Assembly: GCF_014195535.1 (NCBI RefSeq)
Contig: NZ_JACIBY010000024.1
Span: 1-64,000, forward strand
Length of the DNA stretch: 64,000 nucleotides
DNA from: Runella defluvii
GTDB lineage: Bacteria; Bacteroidota; Bacteroidia; Cytophagales; Spirosomataceae
Direction of reading: 5' to 3'
The position numbers and the translations under genes are program-made. Positions within the stretch are counted from its first letter, which is position 1. Every line of letters starts with the position of its first letter. The notes under the pieces were generated by a model. The model was not told the origin of the DNA. It did not search any database and worked only from the letters and a program-made list of their open reading frames with translations. Below are positions 25,682 to 33,838 of the stretch, piece by piece.

Positions 25682-28600
25682 GATTTATACGAATAGTCAC
25701 AATTGTTCCTGAATTTTTTACTGCATCTTCGGTATGTATTTCAATCTGATAGCCCAAAAGATTCAACAAATGTGCCCGCTGCATAGTCAGTGTAGTAGAA
25801 ACAGAGTTTTTTTGTTGGGGTTTAATCTTCTGAAGTTCAGCCGCCGCTTGACGGCCTATGCCATTATCTTCTACTTTACAAACGATAGTTTCATCAGGAA
25901 GAGTAAAGAAATTAACTTTTAACATTCCCAACTTTGAACTGTTCAAAAGTCCATGCACAATGGCATTTTCGACATATGGCTGGATTAGAAAAGGTGGCAA
26001 ACGATAATTATCTGTATTGACTGAACCCTCTATTTCAAATCGAGTTTCAAAACGTCCTTCGTACTGCAATTGCATTAGTTCAACATACATTTTCAGCAAT
26101 TCAATTTCGCGTGAAAGCGAAATTTCTTTTGCAAACGGAGTTGTTTCATCTTTGAAAAGAGAATCTTCGAGGTAAGCACGTGTAAGCCTCCCCATTTTTA
26201 TCAAATTATCGCTCGCTTTTTCTGCATCATGGCTTAAAATCAACTTTTGAATGGCTGCAAGCGTATTTGAAGTAAAGTGTGGATTCATCTGCGATTGAAT
26301 CGTCTGAGCTTGAAGCAATCGCATTTGTCGTTCTCGCTCTTCCATTTGTTTTTGTTTAATAAAAAGTTGATTCGATTTTCGAGTGTCTTTCCACCATAGT
26401 ACTCCGAGTAATGCCGTCAGGCAAAGTCCAGCCAAACTAGCGTACCAATAAAAATTGGGGGATTTCCAAAAATAAACCAAAGTTGTGAACTGAACGCTAC
26501 TGATGCTCGATTGAGTTGACTCTAAAGTACCTGTACACGAACGAACTTGTAAGGTATGAGTACCATTAGCTAGGTTTGTTAAATTAATTTCGTGATTTTC
26601 TGTCCAAGGTGACCATATATCGTTTTCCCCCAATAAACGATAGCTAAATCGAGAGCGAAAGGGTTTATCTTCCCCAATAGATTCTACTTTTACCTTTACA
26701 TCGTTCTCACCAAAGGCAAGTTTGATGGGGTCATTATTTTGATTAAAAGAGACTCTTTCGTTGTTAACATGTGTAATAAATGTTCGTAAGGGTTTTACAG
26801 TAAAGTCAAGTTTTGTTGGGTCAAATACCGATAACACCGAGCTTGAGGTCATCCAAATACGGCCTTCCGAATCGCGATAACTGCCCAATTGACCTGGTTC
26901 TAAGCCCATAAATCCATTATGATGATTGAAGCATTTTATCAAGGCTTTTCCGTCTTGGTTAAATCGTTTTAAATCCAATACATATAAATTATACGCATCG
27001 GCTATCATCAAGTGGTCATTATCAATTTGTTCAATACATTGTATAAGTTTGGAAAAATATCCTTCTAGCGCCAATTCAAAAGCATCGGTTTGAGGATTAT
27101 AACGGCAAACTTTACCTCGCCCCCCTAACCAAACTGTCCCTTGCCAATCCGTGTACAACACCCCACCGCCCTTTACAGGGAGTTTTTCGTTGTCTTTGGT
27201 GTAGGCTTTCCACTGTTTTTTTTCAGGGTTATAACGCTCGACACCTAGCCCAGAAAACCAATAGTCACCATCGTTAGAAACCGTTGAACTCATCACAAGG
27301 TCGTCAAACAAGGGCGATTGTCCTCTAAGCGAATCCGTGCGAAAAGGGGGAGTTGTCTCTATCGTATATACATGTTGGTTACTTGCTGCGATTATTTTTC
27401 CTCGTTTTGTATCCTCACTAAGGCAAAAAGCAAGACTATTGAGCCTGCTTGGACGAAAAAATAACCATTTCGTTCCATCGTACCGAAATACGCCACTACC
27501 TTCGGGTAGCCACAAAGCTCCCTTTGAATCCCTGATTGCCCGATAATACCATTGATTTTTGAAATGGAAAAGATATTGGTAAGGTTTAGGAAGGGTTTTC
27601 CGATGTCGTTCTATAAGACTCACCAAAGGAGTAGAAGGAAGATTGACCAGTGTTTTTCCATCATATTTTTGAATGCCTAATTCATAATTTAAAAAAAACA
27701 TGTTTTTCTGACCATCCTCCACTACACTCCAAGCATTGGGTACCTGCTGATTTGTAAAACTCTTAAAGCCATTAATTGATACTAATTTCCACAATCCTTT
27801 CTCGGTAGGCAAATAATAGGGAGACGTATTGTTCTGATTAAGAAATGATAAATTATGGGCTAACGGTGGGTTTTTGCCAATACTAAGTACTTGCTTACTC
27901 TTTGCTGGAATATAATACAGGATTTCATGATGAGTAAAAAAATAAGGGAATTGGAGCGTGTTTTGGACGTTAATTCCTCTGGAATCGATTTGTAAAAAGG
28001 GAATAATTTGCTGACTGTCCCAGTAACTATGAGTTTGTTGACCAGCGGATTCATTAATAAAGAAGGCTTGGTTATGTAATAATTCAAAGCCTGAAGAAAC
28101 TTCAAGTCTAGGAATGAGTGGATTAGATTTCCCTTTACTATATTGATATACAACGTTATCAACATCAAGCAAATAACGCTGACTTTTAGAATGGTAAAGA
28201 GCTCCTAGTAATTGTCCTTTTGGTAAATTAGGTAGTTTAACGGGGAGTAACGTATCGCCTTCTACTTGAATTAGTTGGTTGTTAACAACCATCTGTATCG
28301 CTCCTTTGGGGCCTTTAATAATCGTTCCTAACCCAGCCGAAGGAGGCAAAAGCCATTTTTTAAACGTTTTTCCGTCAAAACGAGCTAAGTGGCTCCCCGC
28401 ACTTATCCAGAGGTATCCTTTGTCATCTTCATCTATATCAAAAACGGGGCCATTCCAAAGACCATCTTTTTCGGTATAGTTTTCAAAAGTTTCGCCATTA
28501 AACTTACTCAGCCCAAACCAGGTACCACACCATACGTAACCTCTACTGTCCTTGTATAGGCACAACACTTGATTCTGCAATAACCCTTCTTGAGTAGTGT

Positions 28601-28691
28601 ACTTAACGATAGGAAAATCTTGGGCAAGGCATTGCTCCACCCAAGTAAGACCTAACCAAAACATACACAATAAATTAATGATAAATTTCAT
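25674..28691 (-). CDS. LytS-type sensor histidine kinase with periplasmic two-component propeller
   Basis: 1005 aa from ATG 28691, which gives a signal peptide ending C-L-A-Q; a longer frame from 28775 adds 28 unlikely residues. The periplasmic part (about 20-690) contains regulator-propeller blades (T-T-Q-E-G-L-L-Q-N-Q-V, D-S-R-G-Y-V-W-C-G-T, D-S-E-G-R-I-W-M-T-S), then a Y_Y_Y domain (about 690-760; F-S-Y-R-L-L-G). One membrane segment follows (S-L-A-G-L-C-L-T-A-L-L-G-V-L-W-W). The cytosolic part is a His_kinase/LytS module: Q-M-N-P-H-F (phospho-His) followed by T-S-N-T-L rather than the usual I-F-N-x-L, N-box P-Y-V-E-N-A-I-V-H-G, and G-box E-D-N-G-I-G-R. It pairs with the response regulator encoded downstream. 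Confidence 0.87.
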   Translation of the reverse strand: MKFIINLLCMFWLGLTWVEQCLAQDFPIVKYTTQEGLLQNQVLCLYKDSRGYVWCGTWFGLSKFNGETFENYTEKDGLWNGPVFDIDEDDKGYLWISAGSHLARFDGKTFKKWLLPPSAGLGTIIKGPKGAIQMVVNNQLIQVEGDTLLPVKLPNLPKGQLLGALYHSKSQRYLLDVDNVVYQYSKGKSNPLIPRLEVSSGFELLHNQAFFINESAGQQTHSYWDSQQIIPFLQIDSRGINVQNTLQFPYFFTHHEILYYIPAKSKQVLSIGKNPPLAHNLSFLNQNNTSPYYLPTEKGLWKLVSINGFKSFTNQQVPNAWSVVEDGQKNMFFLNYELGIQKYDGKTLVNLPSTPLVSLIERHRKTLPKPYQYLFHFKNQWYYRAIRDSKGALWLPEGSGVFRYDGTKWLFFRPSRLNSLAFCLSEDTKRGKIIAASNQHVYTIETTPPFRTDSLRGQSPLFDDLVMSSTVSNDGDYWFSGLGVERYNPEKKQWKAYTKDNEKLPVKGGGVLYTDWQGTVWLGGRGKVCRYNPQTDAFELALEGYFSKLIQCIEQIDNDHLMIADAYNLYVLDLKRFNQDGKALIKCFNHHNGFMGLEPGQLGSYRDSEGRIWMTSSSVLSVFDPTKLDFTVKPLRTFITHVNNERVSFNQNNDPIKLAFGENDVKVKVESIGEDKPFRSRFSYRLLGENDIWSPWTENHEINLTNLANGTHTLQVRSCTGTLESTQSSISSVQFTTLVYFWKSPNFYWYASLAGLCLTALLGVLWWKDTRKSNQLFIKQKQMEERERQMRLLQAQTIQSQMNPHFTSNTLAAIQKLILSHDAEKASDNLIKMGRLTRAYLEDSLFKDETTPFAKEISLSREIELLKMYVELMQLQYEGRFETRFEIEGSVNTDNYRLPPFLIQPYVENAIVHGLLNSSKLGMLKVNFFTLPDETIVCKVEDNGIGRQAAAELQKIKPQQKNSVSTTLTMQRAHLLNLLGYQIEIHTEDAVKNSGTIVTIRINHV

Positions 28692-28935
28692 CTTTTCTTT
28701 ATCTCTGTTTGGCAAGAGTACACATTTTTTATTCAATCCTAAAATATGCCCTTTATTTTGGTTCTTTTTTCGCATGGTTGGCAGAAAATAGCTTATTCAA
28801 AGTACTTACCCCAAAACAAAAAATCGCCTAAAAAATGCAGTTTATCCGAAATATCTGCCAATTGTCCAGCAAAACTGACATAGCCACTTTTTTGGTTTTA
28901 TGTTTAGGGCATTGTTCCTATTTGACCAATACAAA
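28692..28935. promoter_or_regulatory. Divergent intergenic region between kinase and stand-alone LytTR gene
   Basis: About 240 bp separate the two divergently read regulators and must hold both promoters. No clear TAnnTTTG element or direct-repeat LytTR box could be picked out by eye. The stretch is AT-rich, with a T-run near 28890. Confidence 0.3.
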
Positions 28936-29292
28936 ATGACTACCCAGCCAGACACTCGACCACTTTCATCTGATATTCACTTACAGTTAGGGCGCCTTCA
29001 CATAGCTATTCATCAAATCGTTTTTTTACGGGGCTGCAAAAATTATACTTTTTGCCATCTTACTGATGGTCAAATACTGCTTTTAAGCAAAACGCTCAAA
29101 TACTACGAACAGTTACTGGCTCGTCATGGTTTTGTACGCCCTAATAAGTCTTACCTGCTTAACACTAACTATGTTTTGGAATATACTGCCTCTGAAATTA
29201 TTATGTGTACCCACGAGTGCGTGGGAATTTCGAGGCGAAAGCGTAATCGAAAAAGTGATTTTTATACAGTACTACAAACAAAAATAGCCTGA
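28936..29292 (+). CDS. Stand-alone LytTR DNA-binding protein
   Basis: 118 aa from the ATG at 28936; an ATG 36 bases upstream (28900) would add 12 hydrophobic residues unlike the family. Nearly the whole protein is one LytTR domain: I-V-F-L-R-G-C-K-N-Y-T near 31-41 (usual core I-xx-I-E-A-x-x-x-Y), L-L-L-S-K-T-L-K-Y-Y near 53, F-V-R-P-N-K-S-Y-L-L-N near 73 and the closing S-R-R-K-R. There is no receiver domain, so it cannot be phosphorylated in the usual way. Such orphan LytTR proteins are frequent in Cytophagales. It reads away from the kinase pair and its TGA overlaps the next ATG. Confidence 0.78.
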   Translation: MTTQPDTRPLSSDIHLQLGRLHIAIHQIVFLRGCKNYTFCHLTDGQILLLSKTLKYYEQLLARHGFVRPNKSYLLNTNYVLEYTASEIIMCTHECVGISRRKRNRKSDFYTVLQTKIA

Positions 29293-29480
29293 TGATAAAA
29301 GAAACAACTCCTATTGCAAAAAATAAGGATAAATATATCTTTTTACGACAATTTTTAGAACAACAAGAAAAAGAGCTAAAACTAGCTATGTTAGCCCGTA
29401 CCATGAAAGCCCAGGGAATTGGATTTTTGCACATATTTGAAGCAACGGGTCTCCAACCAGAAATCATTCAAAGCTTATAA
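29292..29480 (+). CDS. Small protein coupled to the LytTR gene, function unknown
   Basis: 62 aa, cytosolic, mostly helical: an N-terminal charged part (K-E-T-T-P-I-A-K-N-K-D-K) and a helix-rich end (L-R-Q-F-L-E-Q-Q-E-K-E-L-K-L-A-M-L-A). The end, I-G-F-L-H-I-F-E-A-T-G-L-Q-P-E-I-I, reads like the second helix of a small helix-turn-helix. It overlaps the LytTR stop by one base (TGATG), so it is probably translated with it. No family is recognised; a small partner or antagonist of the LytTR protein is a guess from the position only. Confidence 0.55.
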   Translation: MIKETTPIAKNKDKYIFLRQFLEQQEKELKLAMLARTMKAQGIGFLHIFEATGLQPEIIQSL

Positions 29481-29492
29481 AACATTCAACCT

Positions 29493-32492
29493 ATGAATAC
29501 CCGAATTTTATTCTTTGTACTAGCACTCTTTATCGGGAGTCTAAATGCTATAGCCCAAAACTCTCCTATTTGTGGAGTAAACGAATTGACCAAACTGGAG
29601 GTAAATGCCAGAAAAATGGCTTCTACTCAACTTACCGCCGCCGACCCCAACACGGTATTTACCTTGCCTGTGGTATTTGTGGTCTATCATTTAGGTGAAT
29701 CCGTAGGTACGGGTTCTAACCTTTCGGATGCCAAACTCAACGACGAATTGGCCAAACTCAACGATGCGTTTCGCGCTAGAGGGGCATTCGCAGGGCTGAA
29801 CGACACCAAAATCCAGTTTGAACTCGCCAAATACGATGCAAATTGTGCTTCTGCTTCGGGAATCGTACGTGTTAATGCAAGTGGTGTAGCTGGATATGCG
29901 GCCAATGGCTTGAATAACAGTGACAACACAACGCTCCAAGCTTTACGGGCGCTTCACTCATGGAACAACCGTGATGAATACATTACCATTGAACTGGTCC
30001 ATAAACTCAACGGCGCAGCAGGATACGCTGGGTATTTAAGTGGGTACTTAGTAATAGATGCTCAAGCTTATTGGTATGGACTAACTGCCCACGAAATGGG
30101 GCACTGCCTCAACTTACGCCACACGTTTGAGGGAGACAATGGTGGAAGCCAATGCCCCCCCAATACTGACCCCGAAAATCAAGGGGATTTGATTAGCGAT
30201 ACAGACCCCCACAAAACGGGAGATTTTTGTTTGGATGCTGCCAAATCAGAAACGAGCATCAACGAATGTTCGGGTGTTGCGTTTGGCAAATTATTACGAA
30301 ATTTTATGTCGTACAACGGCCCTTGCTGGGACCGATTCACCCCTAAGCAGATAGAAAGGATGCGCAACTCATTGGTGAGCTTTCGCTCCCAATGGCTTGC
30401 CTCCAAGGCTTTAACGGGACTCACCTCGCCCCCCGTAGCCAGTGCCGTGGAGCGTTGTGGGTCTGGGACAGTAACCCTTACCGCTTCTGCTTGTTCTGGG
30501 ACTTACAATTGGTATTCATCCGCAAGCGGAGGAAGTTCGTTAGGTACTTCTGCCACTTACACCACTCCAAACCTGACAGCGAATACGACTTATTATGTTT
30601 CCTGTACGGGGAGCAGTTGCCCCGAAAGCGGACGAACGCCCGTTGCCATCACCATAAAACCTGCTGCTATTGCGCAGCCAAGTAGTTGTATTCCAACGGC
30701 CACCAATGGCCTTAGCACTTATTTTGGAATATCTTCCTTTTCGTTTAGTACCATCGCTCGTACGGGCGGACAGTCTTCGTTGGCTATTGGCAGTAATTAT
30801 AGCGACTTAAGTTGCAGTGTCAGTACCACCGTACAAGCAGGAAATACCTACCCTTTTACTATCAGCTCACTTTTTGGAAATACTGTAATAGCTAAAATAT
30901 TTATTGACTATAACAGTAATGGTAATTTCGATGACATTGGCGAATTAGTGTATAACAGCAATGGTAATTATTTGGCTACGCACACTGGAACTATCGTTGT
31001 GCCAACGAATACAACTGTCAATACGGGATTGCGTATGAGGGTAATGATTGACCCTTTCAATATGACTTCCTGTTCTTTACCCGGTTTGTCTCAATATGGA
31101 TCTGGGAGAGCAGAAGATTTTGCGGTGACCATCACCCCGTCCACCTGCACCCCACCTGCCGCGCCCACCGTCAATTCAGTCAGCATCAACAGCGGACTAA
31201 CCGCTACCCTGACGGCAAGCAATTGTACGGGAAGTGTCAAATGGTACGACCAACAAACGGGCGGTACGCTGCTCTACACAGGAAACCCCTACACCACCAA
31301 TGCCCTCATTGCCAACGTTACTTACTACGCAAGCTGTATCGTAAACAACTGCGAAAGTACTTCAAGAGGCAGCGGTACTGTAACGGTCAACTGCACCCCA
31401 CCTGCTGCCCCCACCGTCAACTCAGTAAGCATCAACAGCGGACTAACCGCTACGCTGACGGCAAGTAACTGTACGGGTAGTGTAAAATGGTACGACCAAC
31501 AAACGGGCGGCACATTGCTCTTTACTGGTAACCCCTATACCACCAATGCCCTCACTGCCAACGTTACTTACTACGCAAGCTGTACCGTAAACAACTGTGA
31601 AAGCACTACCAGAGGCAGTGGAACCGTAACAGTTTCGACGGGGGCTTGTGCCGTGCCAACGGGTATGCAATGGAGCGATAGAACCACGCAATCCTTCCGA
31701 CCTCGTTGGCAGGGTATAGCAGGGTATAATTATGTAGTACGTTACCGAATTCAGGGGAGTGCAGCTTGGACAGAAACAGCCATCATTCCCTGCACCTTGA
31801 CAGGAGGGGTATCAACAACACTTCTCAACCTTGCTACAGGCCGTACCTACGAATGGCAAGTGAAGGCAATATGCAGTATCGGTAATGAAAGTGCTTATTC
31901 GGTTTCTACACTTTCAACCATTGATACCGCGAGCCCTCCTTGTACCTCTACCCTTACCCACAGCACTGCTACACTTTCCGCAGGAGTCTATCAGGCATCG
32001 CAAACTATTGCAAGTCAAGCCAATGTGGTAAATAATACGAAATATTTTGCAGGCCAGTCAGTATTGCTGCAACCTGGGTTTAAAGTAAACAGCACGCAGC
32101 CTTTTACGGTCAATATAGAAGGTTGCCCTACCCAAGCCCCCGCGTTGCAGTTTACTGGGACATCGACTTTTACCGCCAATGGCCAAAACTATACCTCCTA
32201 TGGCCTGAGTGTTTCCAATTTTTCCGTTTTTCCTAATTCGTTGTTTGCCGCTGCACCGACTTTGCCGCTTTGCGGAACGGCTACCAATACAGCCCGCACT
32301 TGGGTGTATGTCTATGATGCGACTACGGGGCAGCTGTTGAGCTATTTCTGTACGCTTTCAAACGCGGCCTCTATGACCGGTCTCGCTTTTTCAAGAGTTA
32401 CTGGGATACCCGCCCCCACATCAGTGTATGTGGATATATATGATAGATTCTTAAATCTGCACTATGTTTCTACTGCGGTGACGATTCCTTAG
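29493..32492 (+). CDS. Secreted M43-type zinc metalloprotease with Ig-like and FN3 domains
   Basis: 999 aa, signal peptide ending A-I-A-Q. The catalytic domain (about 50-300) has H-E-M-G-H-C-L-N-L-R-H with zinc ligands H200, H204 and H210 and catalytic E201, and a Met-turn N-F-M-S-Y-N; this matches the M43/pappalysin-type (cytophagalysin) family. Then come an Ig-like unit, a GEVED-type domain (I-D-Y-N-S-N-G-N-F-D-D, about 470), two nearly identical 82-residue Ig-like units, an FN3 domain (about 715-810), and a C-terminal part containing F-A-G-Q-S-V-L-L-Q-P-G-F, typical of 3-coathanger-stack modules seen in secreted Bacteroidota proteins. No classic T9SS P-N-P motif is seen at the end. Likely an extracellular protease acting on protein or glycoprotein. 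Confidence 0.82.
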   Translation: MNTRILFFVLALFIGSLNAIAQNSPICGVNELTKLEVNARKMASTQLTAADPNTVFTLPVVFVVYHLGESVGTGSNLSDAKLNDELAKLNDAFRARGAFAGLNDTKIQFELAKYDANCASASGIVRVNASGVAGYAANGLNNSDNTTLQALRALHSWNNRDEYITIELVHKLNGAAGYAGYLSGYLVIDAQAYWYGLTAHEMGHCLNLRHTFEGDNGGSQCPPNTDPENQGDLISDTDPHKTGDFCLDAAKSETSINECSGVAFGKLLRNFMSYNGPCWDRFTPKQIERMRNSLVSFRSQWLASKALTGLTSPPVASAVERCGSGTVTLTASACSGTYNWYSSASGGSSLGTSATYTTPNLTANTTYYVSCTGSSCPESGRTPVAITIKPAAIAQPSSCIPTATNGLSTYFGISSFSFSTIARTGGQSSLAIGSNYSDLSCSVSTTVQAGNTYPFTISSLFGNTVIAKIFIDYNSNGNFDDIGELVYNSNGNYLATHTGTIVVPTNTTVNTGLRMRVMIDPFNMTSCSLPGLSQYGSGRAEDFAVTITPSTCTPPAAPTVNSVSINSGLTATLTASNCTGSVKWYDQQTGGTLLYTGNPYTTNALIANVTYYASCIVNNCESTSRGSGTVTVNCTPPAAPTVNSVSINSGLTATLTASNCTGSVKWYDQQTGGTLLFTGNPYTTNALTANVTYYASCTVNNCESTTRGSGTVTVSTGACAVPTGMQWSDRTTQSFRPRWQGIAGYNYVVRYRIQGSAAWTETAIIPCTLTGGVSTTLLNLATGRTYEWQVKAICSIGNESAYSVSTLSTIDTASPPCTSTLTHSTATLSAGVYQASQTIASQANVVNNTKYFAGQSVLLQPGFKVNSTQPFTVNIEGCPTQAPALQFTGTSTFTANGQNYTSYGLSVSNFSVFPNSLFAAAPTLPLCGTATNTARTWVYVYDATTGQLLSYFCTLSNAASMTGLAFSRVTGIPAPTSVYVDIYDRFLNLHYVSTAVTIP
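31146..31637 (+). repeat. Tandem 246-bp coding repeat in the metalloprotease gene
   Basis: Two copies, 31146-31391 and 31392-31637, differ at only a few bases and encode 82-residue Ig-like units that begin C-T-P-P-A-A-P-T-V-N-S. The near identity at DNA level points to recent duplication or gene conversion, and the copy number may vary between strains. Confidence 0.8.
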
Positions 32493-32558
32493 AGAAAATA
32501 GAATCAAAACCAAATTGGCAAGTACCTACTGTTAACTAATTGAACAACAAAACCACTA

Positions 32559-33596
32559 ATGAACATGAACCCTATGAAAAAATACCTGTTTCTGCTTTTC
32601 TCTTTTTTTTACTCTCACTTTCTTCTTGCACAAGCCCCAAGTATTATTTGGGATAAAACTATTGGGGGGAATGGGCAAGATTTAAGACCAACCATGATAA
32701 CAACAAGTGATGGAGGTTTTGTAATTGTAGGGCAATCACCTTCAGATATTTCAGGAGATAAATCGGAAGCGAACAAAGGTGGAAATGATTATTGGGTGGT
32801 TAAGCTCAACAGCAACGGACAAAAAGTTTGGGATAAAACCATTGGTGGAAATGGTTTGGAGGAGACACCCACTATAACCGCTACAAGTGATGGAGGGCTT
32901 TTTATTGCAGGAACATCATCATCAAACATATCAGGAGATAAATCGGAAGCGAACAAAGGTATGAGGGATTATTGGGTGGTTAAGCTCAACAGCAACGGAC
33001 AAAAAGTTTGGGATAAAACTATTGGAGGAAATTATAGCGACATAGTAAGTGCAATCATTGCTACAAATGATGGAGGGTTTGCTGTTGCGGGAAGTTCAAA
33101 CTCCAGCATGGGGTATGACAAAAGTGAAAGTAGTCCTGCGAATGAGTATGCTTATTGGATTGTAAGATTTAATGGAAGTGGGCAAAAGTTGTGGGATAAA
33201 ACATTTGCGGGAAGTAGATATGATATTCATAATGTGGATGTAGCCAAAAGCATAATTACAACTTCTGATGGAGGGTTTGTAATTGCTGGGACATCATCAT
33301 CAGACATATCAGGTGATAAATCAGAGGCAAGAAAGGGTTCTGATGATTATTGGGTAATAAAACTAAATAGTAATGGACAAAAAGTCTGGGATAAAACTAT
33401 TGGGGGAAGTGGAGCAGATGATGTTACCTCAATCATTACTACAACTGATGGAGGGTTTGTAGTTGTTGGAACATCGTCATCAAGCATATCGGGTGATAAA
33501 ACAGAAGCAAGCAAGGGATATCAAGATTATTGGATTGTTAAACTTAATAGTAACGGACAAAAAGTCTGGGATAAAACCATTGGGGGAAGTAAGTAA
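32559..33596 (+). CDS. N-terminal fragment of a split giant repeat protein
   Basis: 345 codons up to a stop supplied by the inserted element. A signal peptide (from the third Met, 32574: M-K-K-Y-L-F-L-L-F ... L-L-A-Q) is followed by five repeats of about 55-65 residues with W-D-K-T-I-G-G, T-S-D-G-G-F-V-I-A-G and D-Y-W-V-V-K-L-N-S-N-G-Q. These repeats look like blades of a beta-propeller. The sequence breaks inside the next blade at D-K-T-I-G-G-S, and the missing half of that blade is found at 33830 onward. Alone, this product would be exported but truncated. Confidence 0.75.
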   Translation: MNMNPMKKYLFLLFSFFYSHFLLAQAPSIIWDKTIGGNGQDLRPTMITTSDGGFVIVGQSPSDISGDKSEANKGGNDYWVVKLNSNGQKVWDKTIGGNGLEETPTITATSDGGLFIAGTSSSNISGDKSEANKGMRDYWVVKLNSNGQKVWDKTIGGNYSDIVSAIIATNDGGFAVAGSSNSSMGYDKSESSPANEYAYWIVRFNGSGQKLWDKTFAGSRYDIHNVDVAKSIITTSDGGFVIAGTSSSDISGDKSEARKGSDDYWVIKLNSNGQKVWDKTIGGSGADDVTSIITTTDGGFVVVGTSSSSISGDKTEASKGYQDYWIVKLNSNGQKVWDKTIGGSK

Positions 33597-33829
33597 TTGT
33601 GCAAAATTAAAATGGATATTATCAACGATATGTAACTCCTTTAACCCCACGCCTTTAGGCTGGGGGGGGGAAAGAGCACAATGTAGGGCTTTAGCCCTGA
33701 TTTTTACGCCTTTTTGTCAAAAAATCAGGGCTAAAGCCCACGTGAAGCTCTCTCATTGTATCCCCAGCCTAAAGGCCTGGGGTTAAAATAGAATTAGCTT
33801 TATACTCGCTTAATTTTGCTTAGATACTT
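33591..33829. mobile_element. Palindromic MITE-like insertion that splits a gene
   Basis: Removing 33591-33829 joins ...GGS to NYD... in frame and gives a blade of exactly the length of its neighbours (seven residues between G-G and T-I-T-A-T-S-D-G-G), so the boundaries are supported by the coding sequence. The ends are imperfect inverted repeats: aagtaattgtgcaaaattaa at the left against ttaattttgcttagatactt at the right (about 15 of 20 bases pair). A repeated AA at the junction allows a 2-bp target duplication. Inside are two outer hairpins with GCCTTTAGGC or its complement (33645-33665, 33762-33783) and a 20-bp perfect inverted repeat (33686-33705 with 33720-33739). It has no gene, so it must be moved in trans, if at all. 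Confidence 0.8.
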
Positions 33830-33838
33830 AATTATGAT

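Noticed and set aside
32640-33590. Repeated DNA blocks in the split gene seen as a possible satellite
   Set aside because: They are coding repeats of 55-65 residues (W-D-K-T-I-G-G units), explained by propeller blades.
33463-33786. Plus-strand frame crossing the inserted palindrome
   Set aside because: It combines an off-frame part of the propeller repeat with the palindromic element; no coding character.
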